Origin: a virus
Reading direction: 5' to 3' (one strand)
DNA: 44,730 bases
Virus record (IMG/VR): IMGVR_UViG_3300046331_000424
Location: 1-44,730 of that record
The position numbers and the translations under genes were made by a program. Under the pieces are notes generated by a model that saw only the letters and a list, made by a program, of their open reading frames with translations, had not been told where the DNA came from and did no database searches. Positions 18,038 through 25,681 of this stretch are shown here, one piece after another (the first letter of the stretch is position 1; every line of letters starts with the position of its first letter).

Positions 18038-18468
18038 AAAAAACCTTGCTTGAAGTTTTTCGACCAATCTTCAATTTTTTCCTTTGCAATGTTCTTATCC
18101 CAATCTCCCCGAAAAGATTCAGTTGAGCGATTCATCGCTAATGAGCAAATCCAAAAAGCAGGGTCGTATTTCAAATCTGCATTGGTCATGCCATCAATCA
18201 AGTTTGAGATTAGCGTTCTTGCTTGATTCTTTTCTTTGTTGGTTTCTCCATCGAGCAAATCCAATGCCTTAACTAATCGCTCAACGATAACCTCCCATGT
18301 TGTGCCGAAAACAAAATAAGCCATGTACTTATCAATATGCTTGGCTCTCTCGTATGGTAACTCTGATAGGTTGGTTTCGATGATGTACTTTATTCCAGTT
18401 TCTTCACTCGTGAATTCCGTTGCATCTAACGGTATTTCTTGACATTTGATGTTGTTTGTTTGTTTCAT
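17893..18468 (-). CDS. Tail assembly chaperone (gpG-like)
   Basis: A 191-aa, mostly helical protein encoded two genes from the membrane protein and directly before the tape measure gene. Its start forms an ATGA overlap with the preceding gene (18465-18468), and the first codons include the CAAACAAACAA element seen in other leaders. It would bind the tape measure protein during tail assembly. The reading frame contains GGT TTT TTT TTA at residues 142-145, the probable frameshift site. Sequence family not identified; the call rests on position and frameshift layout. Confidence 0.7.
   Translation of the reverse strand: MKQTNNIKCQEIPLDATEFTSEETGIKYIIETNLSELPYERAKHIDKYMAYFVFGTTWEVIVERLVKALDLLDGETNKEKNQARTLISNLIDGMTNADLKYDPAFWICSLAMNRSTESFRGDWDKNIAKEKIEDWSKNFKQGFFLHFAASCAVTYPNLNNITFLESLIEGKSTKEVAVMASRMMNLFSQNQ
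18035..18043 (-). other. Slippery T9 run, probable -1 frameshift site
   Basis: Nine consecutive T on the coding strand allow tRNA-Phe to re-pair one base back on TTT codons in both P and A sites, fitting X XXY YYZ with all bases T. It is the only good slippery heptamer I found in the frame overlap (17893-18067). Polymerase slippage on the same run would be an alternative mechanism. Confidence 0.7.
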
Positions 18469-18926
18469 TTTTCTTCAATGTTTGTGATAAGATTAACCCA
18501 TAAAATAGAAAGACATATCAGCGTGATATGCTCAAAAAAATTGTAATTGTGAAACCAGTTAATTAAGTCGTTGAAAGTATAAACGTTAGTGTGTCGAGTA
18601 AGCAGGTAATACCAAAGTGCTAACTGTCCAGTAAAACAGGTTTCACATAATCCAAGTGGTTTACCAATCCATTTGAGATAAAACTCGTATTTGTTGCAAC
18701 CTCCTAAATACTCGCATAGATGGTAGAGTAGATTTTTATACCAATGAAAAATCATTCCATAATCCATAAGAATAATCGTAAATACATAACCAACGCAAGC
18801 GACTGACAAAGATTCTTGAATGATGCTTGGCGTATCTCGGTCGATGCCATACATCAAAAAGAATCCATCAACAACACCCGTCAAAATTGACAGGAACAAT
18901 AGGCGAAAAACAGCTTTGAACTTCAT
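18465..18926 (-). CDS. Four-helix membrane protein in the tail operon
   Basis: A 153-aa protein with four hydrophobic segments at about residues 7-28, 39-60, 95-110 and 130-147. LGLCETCFTGQ (91-101) places a CxxC pair at the start of the third helix; a Cys pair of this kind just before a helix is also seen in DUF1360-type small membrane proteins, but I cannot assign it. It overlaps the upstream gene by 59 nt and the chaperone gene by 4 nt, so it is firmly embedded in the late operon. A membrane protein between neck and tail chaperone genes is unusual; holin-like or superinfection-exclusion functions are possible but unsupported. Confidence 0.65.
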   Translation of the reverse strand: MKFKAVFRLLFLSILTGVVDGFFLMYGIDRDTPSIIQESLSVACVGYVFTIILMDYGMIFHWYKNLLYHLCEYLGGCNKYEFYLKWIGKPLGLCETCFTGQLALWYYLLTRHTNVYTFNDLINWFHNYNFFEHITLICLSILWVNLITNIEEK

Positions 18927-19500
18927 TTGATGAAAAATTTATTTTAAAGTTAATTGAAAACGAACCAAATGGACAGCCTAAATAGGCACTTCTAAAATCT
19001 GAATAAGTGTACTTTGAAAAGATGTTGCCGTTACTATCATTTACACTAATAACCTCTACCTCTTTAATGCTCAACTCTTGGCTATGTGTCTGAATACTTT
19101 TTAGCTTATTGATGAACAAACTCGAAAGTCGAGTGTGTAAATTTTCAACTGGCTGAAAACCTTGTGAGTTATACCAACAAATAAGCACCAAATTACAACT
19201 ATATTTTGAAACGTTGGGCATACTCTGAACTAACTTTGCATCAGTACCCTCAAAATAGACAATACACCGTTTTGTTTGGTCGGGTACAAGTTTGAAAATT
19301 GGCTCACAGTCGTTACACAATTCTTCTTCTACTTCATCACAATCAACTGGCACAGGTACTTTTCTGATTTGTCCTTGACTGATTGAAACTTCTTTTACCC
19401 TTGTCAATCCTGCTAAGTGTGTGATAACTCCAAGCCCATCGGGTAAATAAAAATCATTGTTGAGTTTATTTCTGAAAACTCTCGCTATATCTCTAATCAT
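18868..19500 (-). CDS. Putative tail completion / terminator protein
   Basis: A 210-aa protein between the gp10-like gene and the chaperones, the usual site of tail terminator proteins. Features include ARVFRNKLN near the N-terminus, a Cys cluster (CDEVEEELCNDC), and a C-terminal beta region (TYSDFRSAYLGCPFGSFSINFKI) of the kind seen in minor tail proteins. ATGA overlap with the upstream gene. The call is mostly positional. Confidence 0.5.
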   Translation of the reverse strand: MIRDIARVFRNKLNNDFYLPDGLGVITHLAGLTRVKEVSISQGQIRKVPVPVDCDEVEEELCNDCEPIFKLVPDQTKRCIVYFEGTDAKLVQSMPNVSKYSCNLVLICWYNSQGFQPVENLHTRLSSLFINKLKSIQTHSQELSIKEVEVISVNDSNGNIFSKYTYSDFRSAYLGCPFGSFSINFKINFSSNEVQSCFSPIVPVNFDGCC

Positions 19501-20039
19501 CGAAATAAGATAGATTTAATGTGTCTGATTAACTCTTCGGTAGCATCTTTTATCAACTCTTCCTTTTCTGCATCAGTTGGAGTAATAAAGTTGCCGTATC
19601 TTTTTACGAGGTAGGGTAAATATTTTTCTACCTCTGCATCGGTTGTACCAATAGCACTTTTAGCAATGCCATCGAAAACACCTTGTTTGACAATCGCTAA
19701 TGATGTCCACATACGGTTTGAGTAAGAAAGATTTACGTTCTCACTACCTCTGCCTTGTGCTTCTTTAAAGTCTGACCACGTAACGGTTTGATGTGATTTT
19801 AGATAGTCAGTACCTGCCTTATTTAGTTCTTTTCCAATAAAAAAGAAACTGGGTAATTCTACTGTACTATACTGTCCAAAATTACCATCTTCTCCATCAA
19901 TAAAGATTCCATCATTTATCGAACGATTCTTAACAACAGAAAGCCCCGAAATAGCCATTATAGCGGCTATTTCTAAGGCTTTTTCTTCTAAACCGTTGAT
20001 AACTGTATCAACTCTATTTTTTAAGTCCTTTACGGTCAT
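19497..20039 (-). CDS. HK97 gp10-like neck/tail protein
   Basis: A 180-aa protein with an N-terminal helix (LKNRVDTVINGLEEKALEIA), then ...VNLSYSNRMWTSLA and a C-terminal helix, resembling HK97-gp10-like proteins that join head connector and tail. It follows the 378-aa gene after 3 nt and overlaps the next as ATGA, in the expected order capsid, neck, tail completion. The match is by general pattern and position. Confidence 0.55.
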   Translation of the reverse strand: MTVKDLKNRVDTVINGLEEKALEIAAIMAISGLSVVKNRSINDGIFIDGEDGNFGQYSTVELPSFFFIGKELNKAGTDYLKSHQTVTWSDFKEAQGRGSENVNLSYSNRMWTSLAIVKQGVFDGIAKSAIGTTDAEVEKYLPYLVKRYGNFITPTDAEKEELIKDATEELIRHIKSILFR

Positions 20040-20042
20040 TTT

Positions 20043-21179
20043 TTAAAGTAAGATTCCTCTTATCTGAATACCAGTACCGCTTCTACAAGAAAAGCATGGA
20101 GTGGTAAGGTTTTTTAGTTCGTAATCATTAGAAAACTGACTGTACCGATTTGTGTAAACGGCTGAATAACCACTAATCAAACCATCGTAATACGTGCTAT
20201 CTGATTGAGATTTTAAGACGTTTACCATCGTTGTTCCTTGCGTGTTTCTGTTCTTCTCTCGCTGAATGAAGTATTGAATAGTTCTTGCTACTATCATTTG
20301 ACCTATGAGCCTTTTAGCAGCATCATTCGACTGTGCCAATGCACAAGCGATATAATCAGAATTACAGTAGAATTGAGTGCCTAAACAAATGCCATTACCT
20401 GTACCGCTTGGGAGTTCATTACCTGCAAAGAATGGTTTGAGTTCAGACAAAGCATTTTGGCAACCATTGCAACGTAAAACATTGTCATAAGGAATTACCT
20501 TTGATGTGTCCAGTTCGTAGTAAACTTCAATAACTCTGCCATCGGTAGCAACTTTGAAACCATCTTCGGGTAAACCTCTAAATGTGGCATCAGCATTCCA
20601 TCTACCGTACATGAAAGTATTTACTACTGGGAAATTCGCTTCAAAGAAAGAATCTTGCTCGTCTTTATACTTGAACTCTACAAGAACGCTGTAAGGTTCT
20701 GTTGGATTTACAAGTTTTCCAAGAAATGCCATCGTTTTAAAGTGAATGATTCCACCGCCTAATTTACCTAAATGCAGTTCAAAACTTTTCTTACCATTGG
20801 CTGATGATGAACTTAGCATACCTAAATTTACATCAGTCAGACCTATATTTAGAGGTCGGTCAATCTTATTTCTAAGCGAAACGCTGTATAGACTTTTTAT
20901 GTCTGAAATCACATCGACAATAGCCGATTGTTTAGCTAACAAAAATCTATCCCACACACCACCTGCTTTACAGTCATTACCTAAGTTATTCATAAGGCAT
21001 GGCTTAAATTGAACATCTTCATCAACATACAAACCCAATGTTGAGGTAGTAATTTCAGCAACCTTATCGACTGGGTAAGATGGTAAGCACTGGTTACAAT
21101 TTGAGCGACTGATACCAACCAAAGAATTTAAGCAGTCTATCAATGGTTTATCTACTCCGAGTATTTTCTCTATTTCCAT
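20043..21179 (-). CDS. Unknown structural protein after the major capsid gene
   Basis: 378 aa from ATG at 21179; the longer frame begins at a TTG at 21197 that lies in the promoter. It has several Cys pairs (CNQC, CNGC, CFSC), an N-terminal helical region and a beta-rich middle (GGGIIHFKTMAFLG, EPYSVLVEFKY). Position directly after the capsid gene suits a head-tail connector or a divergent tail tube protein. It is the first gene after a terminator and a near-consensus promoter, so it starts the tail transcription unit. No family recognised. Confidence 0.6.
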   Translation of the reverse strand: MEIEKILGVDKPLIDCLNSLVGISRSNCNQCLPSYPVDKVAEITTSTLGLYVDEDVQFKPCLMNNLGNDCKAGGVWDRFLLAKQSAIVDVISDIKSLYSVSLRNKIDRPLNIGLTDVNLGMLSSSSANGKKSFELHLGKLGGGIIHFKTMAFLGKLVNPTEPYSVLVEFKYKDEQDSFFEANFPVVNTFMYGRWNADATFRGLPEDGFKVATDGRVIEVYYELDTSKVIPYDNVLRCNGCQNALSELKPFFAGNELPSGTGNGICLGTQFYCNSDYIACALAQSNDAAKRLIGQMIVARTIQYFIQREKNRNTQGTTMVNVLKSQSDSTYYDGLISGYSAVYTNRYSQFSNDYELKNLTTPCFSCRSGTGIQIRGILL

Positions 21180-21194
21180 CGTATGATTTTTTTT

Positions 21195-21223
21195 CAAAGT
21201 TACTTATTAGTTTGGTAAAACAA
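21195..21223 (-). promoter_or_regulatory. Bacteroidota-type promoter of the tail operon
   Basis: On the minus strand TTG (21221-21223), an 18-nt spacer and TAACTTTG (21195-21202) match the Bacteroidota TTG / TAnnTTTG consensus exactly. It lies just after the capsid terminator and about 15 nt before the ATG at 21179, so the leader is very short. Confidence 0.65.
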
Positions 21224-21252
21224 AAAAGGCAAGACAAACGTCTTACCTTTTT
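21222..21252 (-). terminator. Terminator after the major capsid gene
   Basis: A 13-bp stem (21223-21235 with 21240-21252) with a 4-nt loop pairs fully on the minus-strand RNA because its single irregular pair is G-U there; on the plus strand it would be C-A. It ends in a T-rich run, so it works for the leftward transcript. Confidence 0.75.
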
Positions 21253-21289
21253 GCTTCATCTATTCAATTTTAACCTAACCACTAAAACT

Positions 21290-22468
21290 TTAAGCATTAA
21301 CCTGCCAAGTGTTATTCCAACGTTCAGCCGATGCTTCGGGAGCAACTGCTTTGTCTGCAACTACGTGAATAATACCTGTTGTCATTTCTTGACCGCAAGC
21401 TCTCGGATTTAAGAATATATCTAAGAAAACCGACAATCTGAAATAGTCGTGTTCTTGACATTTTCCAGTAACATCGTAGCCTTGGTACTTCGATGCTTCG
21501 AGTGGCGACATGATACGCTCTACTTTCAAGTCCATCTTGATTGGGTCGCCATTGCCATCAACGAAACCGCCGGGCAAATTACGACTTGAAAGCATGAACT
21601 CATAACCCGAACCTTTCTTGGTTACTGGCGATTCTGATTTATTGTTGTAATCATTTACAATACAAACCGAACCGGGCGAAACATACAAACCGTGATACAA
21701 GCCGTTGGCTGTTGGTTGCATACCAAGTGTATTGAAAGATTTTACGGCTTTGTAAACTCTTCTATCTCCCCAAGAGTAGGTTTCAAGGGTTGCTCCTTGT
21801 GCTTCTCTTGTGTTCAATGAAAGCATACCGCCATCAATCATAATTCCACCTGCAAAACCGTTGTAATCTTCCAACTGGTCGAGGTAAGCAGGAAAATCCG
21901 TGCTGTTAGTATTCCAGTATGGTACTTTGGTCAAGTTCCATGCGTTTGGAGCAACACCTGCCGCTTTACCAATACCAAATTGGTGCTTATTGATACCTGC
22001 CCATTGGAACAATTTAGAACCAATGTAGGTGTCAATTTCTCTTGTCAGTTGGAATACAGCTTTGTTGTAAGCAGCAGCAAAAGCCATTTCGGGAGTAAGT
22101 TTAGATTCGTGAAATGTCGTTGGCACAACAAACTCAATCTTAAACTCTTTTTTCAACTCATACTCTGCCGAGTTGGTCGAAATGTCAAAACCACCATGAG
22201 AACAAGGAATACCTCGTACCCAAGCGTTGTTCGTTACTACAACATGGTTTTCATCATCACACGCTTCAATCCACCACATTTTGATTTTAGGGGTGCGATT
22301 TGGGTCTTTCATCTTAGTGATTTCAGCAGCTTTTACACCGCTTAATGCTCTAAGGAATCCTGCCGAATATACTTTGTTCAAATCTTGAACTGCGTGGCTT
22401 TTTTTCCATGCTGATTCGGCATCTACAATTAACTCTTGGAGTTTGGCATCGTCAATTTGCTCGTACAT
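21290..22468 (-). CDS. Major capsid protein
   Basis: A 392-aa protein encoded directly after the scaffold-like gene, with the mix of mid-size length, N-terminal helical arm and beta/alpha core expected of an HK97-fold coat protein (EFKIEFVVPTTFHESK, AAAYNKAVFQLTREIDTYIGSKL, YNGFAGGIMIDGG, then VYVSPGS-like strand LYVSPGSVCIVND). Flanking terminator hairpins on both sides isolate it as its own high-output unit. The sequence alone does not prove the fold; gene order is the strongest support. Confidence 0.75.
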   Translation of the reverse strand: MYEQIDDAKLQELIVDAESAWKKSHAVQDLNKVYSAGFLRALSGVKAAEITKMKDPNRTPKIKMWWIEACDDENHVVVTNNAWVRGIPCSHGGFDISTNSAEYELKKEFKIEFVVPTTFHESKLTPEMAFAAAYNKAVFQLTREIDTYIGSKLFQWAGINKHQFGIGKAAGVAPNAWNLTKVPYWNTNSTDFPAYLDQLEDYNGFAGGIMIDGGMLSLNTREAQGATLETYSWGDRRVYKAVKSFNTLGMQPTANGLYHGLYVSPGSVCIVNDYNNKSESPVTKKGSGYEFMLSSRNLPGGFVDGNGDPIKMDLKVERIMSPLEASKYQGYDVTGKCQEHDYFRLSVFLDIFLNPRACGQEMTTGIIHVVADKAVAPEASAERWNNTWQVNA

Positions 22469-22501
22469 GATTCTTGTAAATTTTAAAATTAAAAGTTAAA
22501 A

Positions 22502-22528
22502 TCTTCGGAGCAATCGAAACCCCGAAGA
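22502..22528 (-). terminator. Possible terminator between scaffold and capsid genes
   Basis: A 7-bp stem TCTTCGG/CCGAAGA (22502-22508 with 22522-22528) with a 13-nt loop is followed on the minus strand by ATTTTAACTTTTAATTTT. The tract is broken, so termination would be partial. Alternatively it protects the capsid mRNA 5' end. Confidence 0.4.
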
Positions 22529-22532
22529 AAAG

Positions 22533-23477
22533 TTAATTACTTGGTTGAGGTGCAACTACCGTGTTAAAGTAAGTTTTTACCTCTGTCAAGGCATCTGTGC
22601 CTAAATCTTCATTACCTAATAGTTTTACGTACTCGGTCTTATCTTTTGGCGGAGTGCCTTTGAAGTGTTGAAAGTTAAATTGTCCACCTCCACCACCTTT
22701 GGCTGGGTCAATACTTCCACCACCTTTTGGGTCAGCTTCTGAAATGTCATAATAGGTACTAATTAAGTCCTTGGTTACATTTTTTATCAATGTCAAAGGT
22801 AAATTAGTAGAAGTATCTCTAAACAACTCGCCTTTATCGTTTTTAAGACGGAAGTCTTTCAATGCTTCATCATACTCGAAATCATCGTAATTGTCTAACT
22901 GACGAAGAAAAGCATCTAAACGCTTTTGAGCCACAACTGCATCAGTAGGAACAATCGCTTTGTGTTCTTCTAACTGGGCAATCAATAGTTTTTCAACATC
23001 TAAACGTCTTAGCTTTTTATCCAACTTAGTACCAAACTCTTTTTCAGCTTCTGTCTTAGCTACCGTAGCTTTGTTTTCGGCATTGGCAAGGTTTGTTTTC
23101 AATTCTTCAACCTGTGATTTCAACTTGGCAACTTCTTCCGAAGTCTTAGGCTCAACTTTTAAGAGTTTTGCAAATTCAGCTTCAAGTCCACCGAGAAAAT
23201 CATCTCCAAACTCGCCAAAGTTTACGGTAATGTTTTTCTTTTTCAAGGCAGCATCTAACTGACCTCTGACTTTTGCCGAACCCTCTTTTAGTCCAGTATC
23301 TTTTCCATCGTTGAACTGCGTTGCAAGTCTTGAATTAACTTTTGCTTGCAAGTCGGTTTCTTTGTTCTCATTGAGCATGGCAGTAACTTCCGTTTCTGTT
23401 AGCCCTGTGGCTTGTGCCAGTTGTTTTGCTGCAAGTGCGAAAGCTGCTTGCAAGGCTTTGATTTGTTCTTCGTTCAT
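22533..23477 (-). CDS. Scaffold-like capsid assembly protein
   Basis: A 314-aa acidic and Lys-rich protein placed just before the major capsid gene. Residues 110-165 are strong coiled coil (VAKLKSQVEELKTNLANAEN), and the C-terminal part contains a Gly-rich linker (GGGSIDPAKGGGGGQ) followed by a short domain. This matches phage scaffolding proteins of the GP20-like type. A protease domain is not evident. Confidence 0.7.
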   Translation of the reverse strand: MNEEQIKALQAAFALAAKQLAQATGLTETEVTAMLNENKETDLQAKVNSRLATQFNDGKDTGLKEGSAKVRGQLDAALKKKNITVNFGEFGDDFLGGLEAEFAKLLKVEPKTSEEVAKLKSQVEELKTNLANAENKATVAKTEAEKEFGTKLDKKLRRLDVEKLLIAQLEEHKAIVPTDAVVAQKRLDAFLRQLDNYDDFEYDEALKDFRLKNDKGELFRDTSTNLPLTLIKNVTKDLISTYYDISEADPKGGGSIDPAKGGGGGQFNFQHFKGTPPKDKTEYVKLLGNEDLGTDALTEVKTYFNTVVAPQPSN

Positions 23478-23526
23478 TTTCCTTTACGGCTGGATTGCCC
23501 AATTTAAGTGAAAAGTCAGTATATCC

Positions 23527-23745
23527 CTATACTTCCTCTGTGGTGGTTTCAGTTGCTTCTCCCGAAACGACTGGTTTTCTTTTTGCTCCGCCTGTAACGA
23601 CTGGGGCAGGATTCGATACTTCAACAGCTTCTATTGGTTCTCCAATAGGTAAACCGTTCTTTCTTAGTAAGTCGGCTTGCTCTGCTGTTAAAAGGTATTC
23701 CCCTCCACCATTGGTAGAAGGGAATTTAATTATTTGTTCGCTCAT
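23527..23745 (-). CDS. Small unknown protein in the head operon
   Basis: A 72-aa protein, MSEQIIKFPSTNGGGEYLLT, with a low-complexity Val/Thr/Pro/Glu C-terminus. The start overlaps the stop of the upstream 120-aa gene as ATGA. It precedes the scaffold gene. It may be a capsid accessory or a degenerate relative of its neighbour; no family recognised. Confidence 0.6.
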   Translation of the reverse strand: MSEQIIKFPSTNGGGEYLLTAEQADLLRKNGLPIGEPIEAVEVSNPAPVVTGGAKRKPVVSGEATETTTEEV

Positions 23746-24104
23746 TGCTCTTTAAGTTCGTTGGCTGTTACAGCAATGATTTCATCAGAATTTTCTCCGT
23801 CTTTTCCATCAGACTTTGGATTTACTCCGTTGTCGTTTGGCTTATCATCGCTTGGTTCGTCCTTTTTAGGTTCTGATGGTTTTTTACTACCACCTCCAAC
23901 AACTTTGCTAACAACTGGTGTAGCTGTAACTTGCGTATTTACTGCTTCGGTTTGTTCCTGTTCATCAGTAACTTTTCCCTCTAACAATGCAATTTCTTCG
24001 GCTGTCAATTCTTCCCAAAATTCTTCATCGCCCGATGCTTTGATGATTTGAGGGCTTAACATTTTAACTTCACCGTTTTTTTTGTTTCTATAATGCTTCT
24101 GCAT
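23742..24104 (-). CDS. Small acidic protein upstream of the scaffold gene
   Basis: 120 aa from ATG at 24104 (MQKHYRNKKNGEVKML). The frame extends to 24146, but a consensus promoter at 24136-24163 makes the internal ATG much more likely. The N-terminal YRNKKNGEVK and WEELTAEEIALLE resemble small head-region proteins. The C-terminal half is low complexity (Lys, Pro, Glu, Asp). ATGA overlap with the next gene. Function unknown. Confidence 0.6.
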   Translation of the reverse strand: MQKHYRNKKNGEVKMLSPQIIKASGDEEFWEELTAEEIALLEGKVTDEQEQTEAVNTQVTATPVVSKVVGGGSKKPSEPKKDEPSDDKPNDNGVNPKSDGKDGENSDEIIAVTANELKEQ

Positions 24105-24135
24105 GACATTTATTTGTTTATGGTTTGAAACTGTG

Positions 24136-24163
24136 CAAATATACAAATCTTTTTATTTACCAA
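24136..24163 (-). promoter_or_regulatory. Bacteroidota-type promoter before the scaffold/capsid unit
   Basis: On the minus strand TTG (24161-24163), 17 nt, then TATATTTG (24136-24143), an exact TAnnTTTG. The start codon at 24104 is 31 nt downstream, with an AAACAAAT-containing leader. It would drive the small proteins, scaffold and capsid genes. Confidence 0.6.
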
Positions 24164-24169
24164 AAATTT

Positions 24170-24544
24170 TTACTCGTCTATTGCGAAAATGATTAGACCA
24201 GTATCTCCCCATACTTTTTCAGCTACACACTTCCAAACGGCTTTATCATCTTTCAATACTGAATCAAGGACTGCTTTTACTAAGTTGTCAATGTCGGGTT
24301 TTTCTTGGTGAGGTTTTCCTCTTAATAAATCCCTTTTCTTTATTTTATAGCTTTTAGGAAAAGGCAGAACAAACCTAACCCTTAAAACTCCATCGTTTAA
24401 ATTAATCTTGTGCTTTTCATATTGCCTAATTAATTCGTCTTTAAACTCATAGTATCGTAAAACACAATCTCTTTTATCCCATTTATCCCTTTGGGTCATT
24501 CTTGGCTTTCCCATAGGGTTTAATTTTATAGTTACAAATCTCAT
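24170..24544 (-). CDS. rusA: RusA-like Holliday junction resolvase
   Basis: A 124-aa protein, near the usual length of RusA. KPDIDNLVKAVLDSVLKDD carries the conserved Asp residues and Lys of the RusA active site, and GKPRMTQRDKWDKR is the typical N-terminal basic region. It resolves branched DNA during recombination or before packaging. It sits inside the head gene cluster, after a terminator and just before the promoter of the scaffold unit. Confidence 0.85.
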   Translation of the reverse strand: MRFVTIKLNPMGKPRMTQRDKWDKRDCVLRYYEFKDELIRQYEKHKINLNDGVLRVRFVLPFPKSYKIKKRDLLRGKPHQEKPDIDNLVKAVLDSVLKDDKAVWKCVAEKVWGDTGLIIFAIDE

Positions 24545-24612
24545 TATTAGAATAGTTCAATGATTTTCGATATAATACTCGGCTTTTGCGGTACTTTCTA
24601 TTGAAATAGTGC

Positions 24613-24642
24613 AAAAAAAGCAGAACTAATGCTCTGCTTTTT
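24613..24642 (-). terminator. Terminator after the 282-aa coiled-coil gene
   Basis: A 10-bp stem (24615-24624 with 24633-24642) with an 8-nt loop and a minus-strand run of seven T. It lies about 20 nt past the stop at 24665. Confidence 0.75.
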
Positions 24643-24664
24643 AAACCTTACCTATGATGAATAA

Positions 24665-25513
24665 TTACTGTTCTGTGTCTTTTTTACCTTTTTTCTTGCT
24701 TGTTGGTGTTTCGCTTGGAGTTTCGGGTAAATTAGTTGGAAACTCTTCACTCAACGATTCTTCTACATTGTTGGCAGGAATATCGCCCAAATCTTTCGGG
24801 GCTTGATGGTCTGTGATAACTTCCTCATTGCTTGCCTGTGCAACTGGTGGAGGAACTTCATTGTTTCGTTCCTCAAATGGATTGTATGACTTCCAAAACG
24901 CTTCAATGATGTCGTAGTAGGTGTCAAACTCAAAAACCTCTCCATCGGTATCAAATACATCATCTTGAATCATTTTGTCGATGGTCAAGGCAACATACTT
25001 GTACTTATGCTCTTCACTATCAGCTAAACTCGACAAAAACTCCATATAATCGAAGTTTTCAATTTTGGCGGTCATTGCTTCGATGTCCTTTTTTATGAAC
25101 TGGTCGAACAAATCAAAAGCCGTTTCTTCTAAGTTATCTTTGCTTTCTTCGATGAAATGCCCTTCAAGAATTGTAATCTGTCTGTGAGCCTGTGCAGGTG
25201 TGAAATCTTCCGTTTTGATAATCAAGCCAGTTTCAACGGCAATGTAGATAGTTTTCATTTGCTCTCTGTCTTTAATGACGTAGCAAAGATGCTCAACGTA
25301 ATCAGTAGCGGAGGTAATGCGATTGCCGAGGGTTTTAACTTCATTGGCTTTGTCGGCAATTTTGGTTTTCATTTTCTGAACCTCCGTTTTCATCAAGTTT
25401 TCAAGCTGCTCTTTTTCTCGAACACATTCTTGCTGACGTTTAGCAAGATTTACAATTTCTCTTTCTGTCAAGTTTCTTGGAATAGAAAGAACGTGCGTTG
25501 GGCGTTTGTCCAT
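24665..25513 (-). CDS. Unknown coiled-coil protein in the head region
   Basis: 282 aa from the ATG at 25513 (MDKRPTHVLSIPRNLTEREI). The frame extends to 25609, but that would place the start inside a terminator hairpin. Residues 12-70 form a coiled coil (REIVNLAKRQQECVREKEQL), followed by a helical domain. The C-terminal 75 residues are Pro/Glu/Lys-rich and probably disordered. The leader contains CAAACAAACAAAC. Nothing identifies its function; the location suggests a head or DNA-related role. Confidence 0.6.
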   Translation of the reverse strand: MDKRPTHVLSIPRNLTEREIVNLAKRQQECVREKEQLENLMKTEVQKMKTKIADKANEVKTLGNRITSATDYVEHLCYVIKDREQMKTIYIAVETGLIIKTEDFTPAQAHRQITILEGHFIEESKDNLEETAFDLFDQFIKKDIEAMTAKIENFDYMEFLSSLADSEEHKYKYVALTIDKMIQDDVFDTDGEVFEFDTYYDIIEAFWKSYNPFEERNNEVPPPVAQASNEEVITDHQAPKDLGDIPANNVEESLSEEFPTNLPETPSETPTSKKKGKKDTEQ

Positions 25514-25552
25514 TTTTGTAGTTGTTTGTTTGTTTGATTGTTTAAACTGCCG

Positions 25553-25560
25553 TAAAGTTA
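25553..25560 (-). promoter_or_regulatory. Possible -7 element before the 282-aa gene
   Basis: TAACTTTA on the minus strand equals the -7 box of the promoter at 39831-39861 and lies upstream of a CAAACAAACAAAC leader in the same way. No TTG with the usual spacing is found, so the assignment is weak. Confidence 0.3.
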
Positions 25561-25577
25561 AAACATTTCGCAACAAA

Positions 25578-25614
25578 ATAAAAAAAACTATGCAAAAAAT
25601 CTTTCGCATAGTTT
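25578..25614 (-). terminator. Terminator with 9-bp stem
   Basis: The stem AAACTATGC/GCATAGTTT (25585-25593 with 25606-25614) with a 12-nt loop is followed on the minus strand by a long T-rich tract. It ends the transcript of the 81-aa gene. Confidence 0.75.
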
Positions 25615-25681
25615 CTGATGTTCACAAACAAACAAACATCAAGACGGATTCTAAGAAGAAACCGAACGTGAGTTGTTCGTT
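25578..25681 (-). ncRNA. Structured 3'UTR with anti-leader loop (candidate sRNA)
   Basis: Between the 81-aa gene and the next ATG lie three hairpins on the minus-strand RNA: CGAAC/GTTCG (25663-25679), GATGTT/AACATC (25617-25640) and the terminator. The 12-nt loop of the middle hairpin reads TGTTTGTTTGTG, complementary to the CACAAACAAACA leader of the gene at 39797 and over 10 nt to the leaders at 33904 and 25513. A 3'UTR-derived antisense RNA is an inference. Confidence 0.3.

Noticed and set aside
17708-18067. A separate 119-aa gene between chaperone and tape measure
   Set aside because: Its only upstream start is a TTG inside the chaperone gene; the T9 run makes it a frameshift extension instead.
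25514-25609. N-terminal extension of the 282-aa protein with a hydrophobic segment
   Set aside because: The extension starts within a terminator hairpin and reads through the leader; the ATG at 25513 follows a normal leader.
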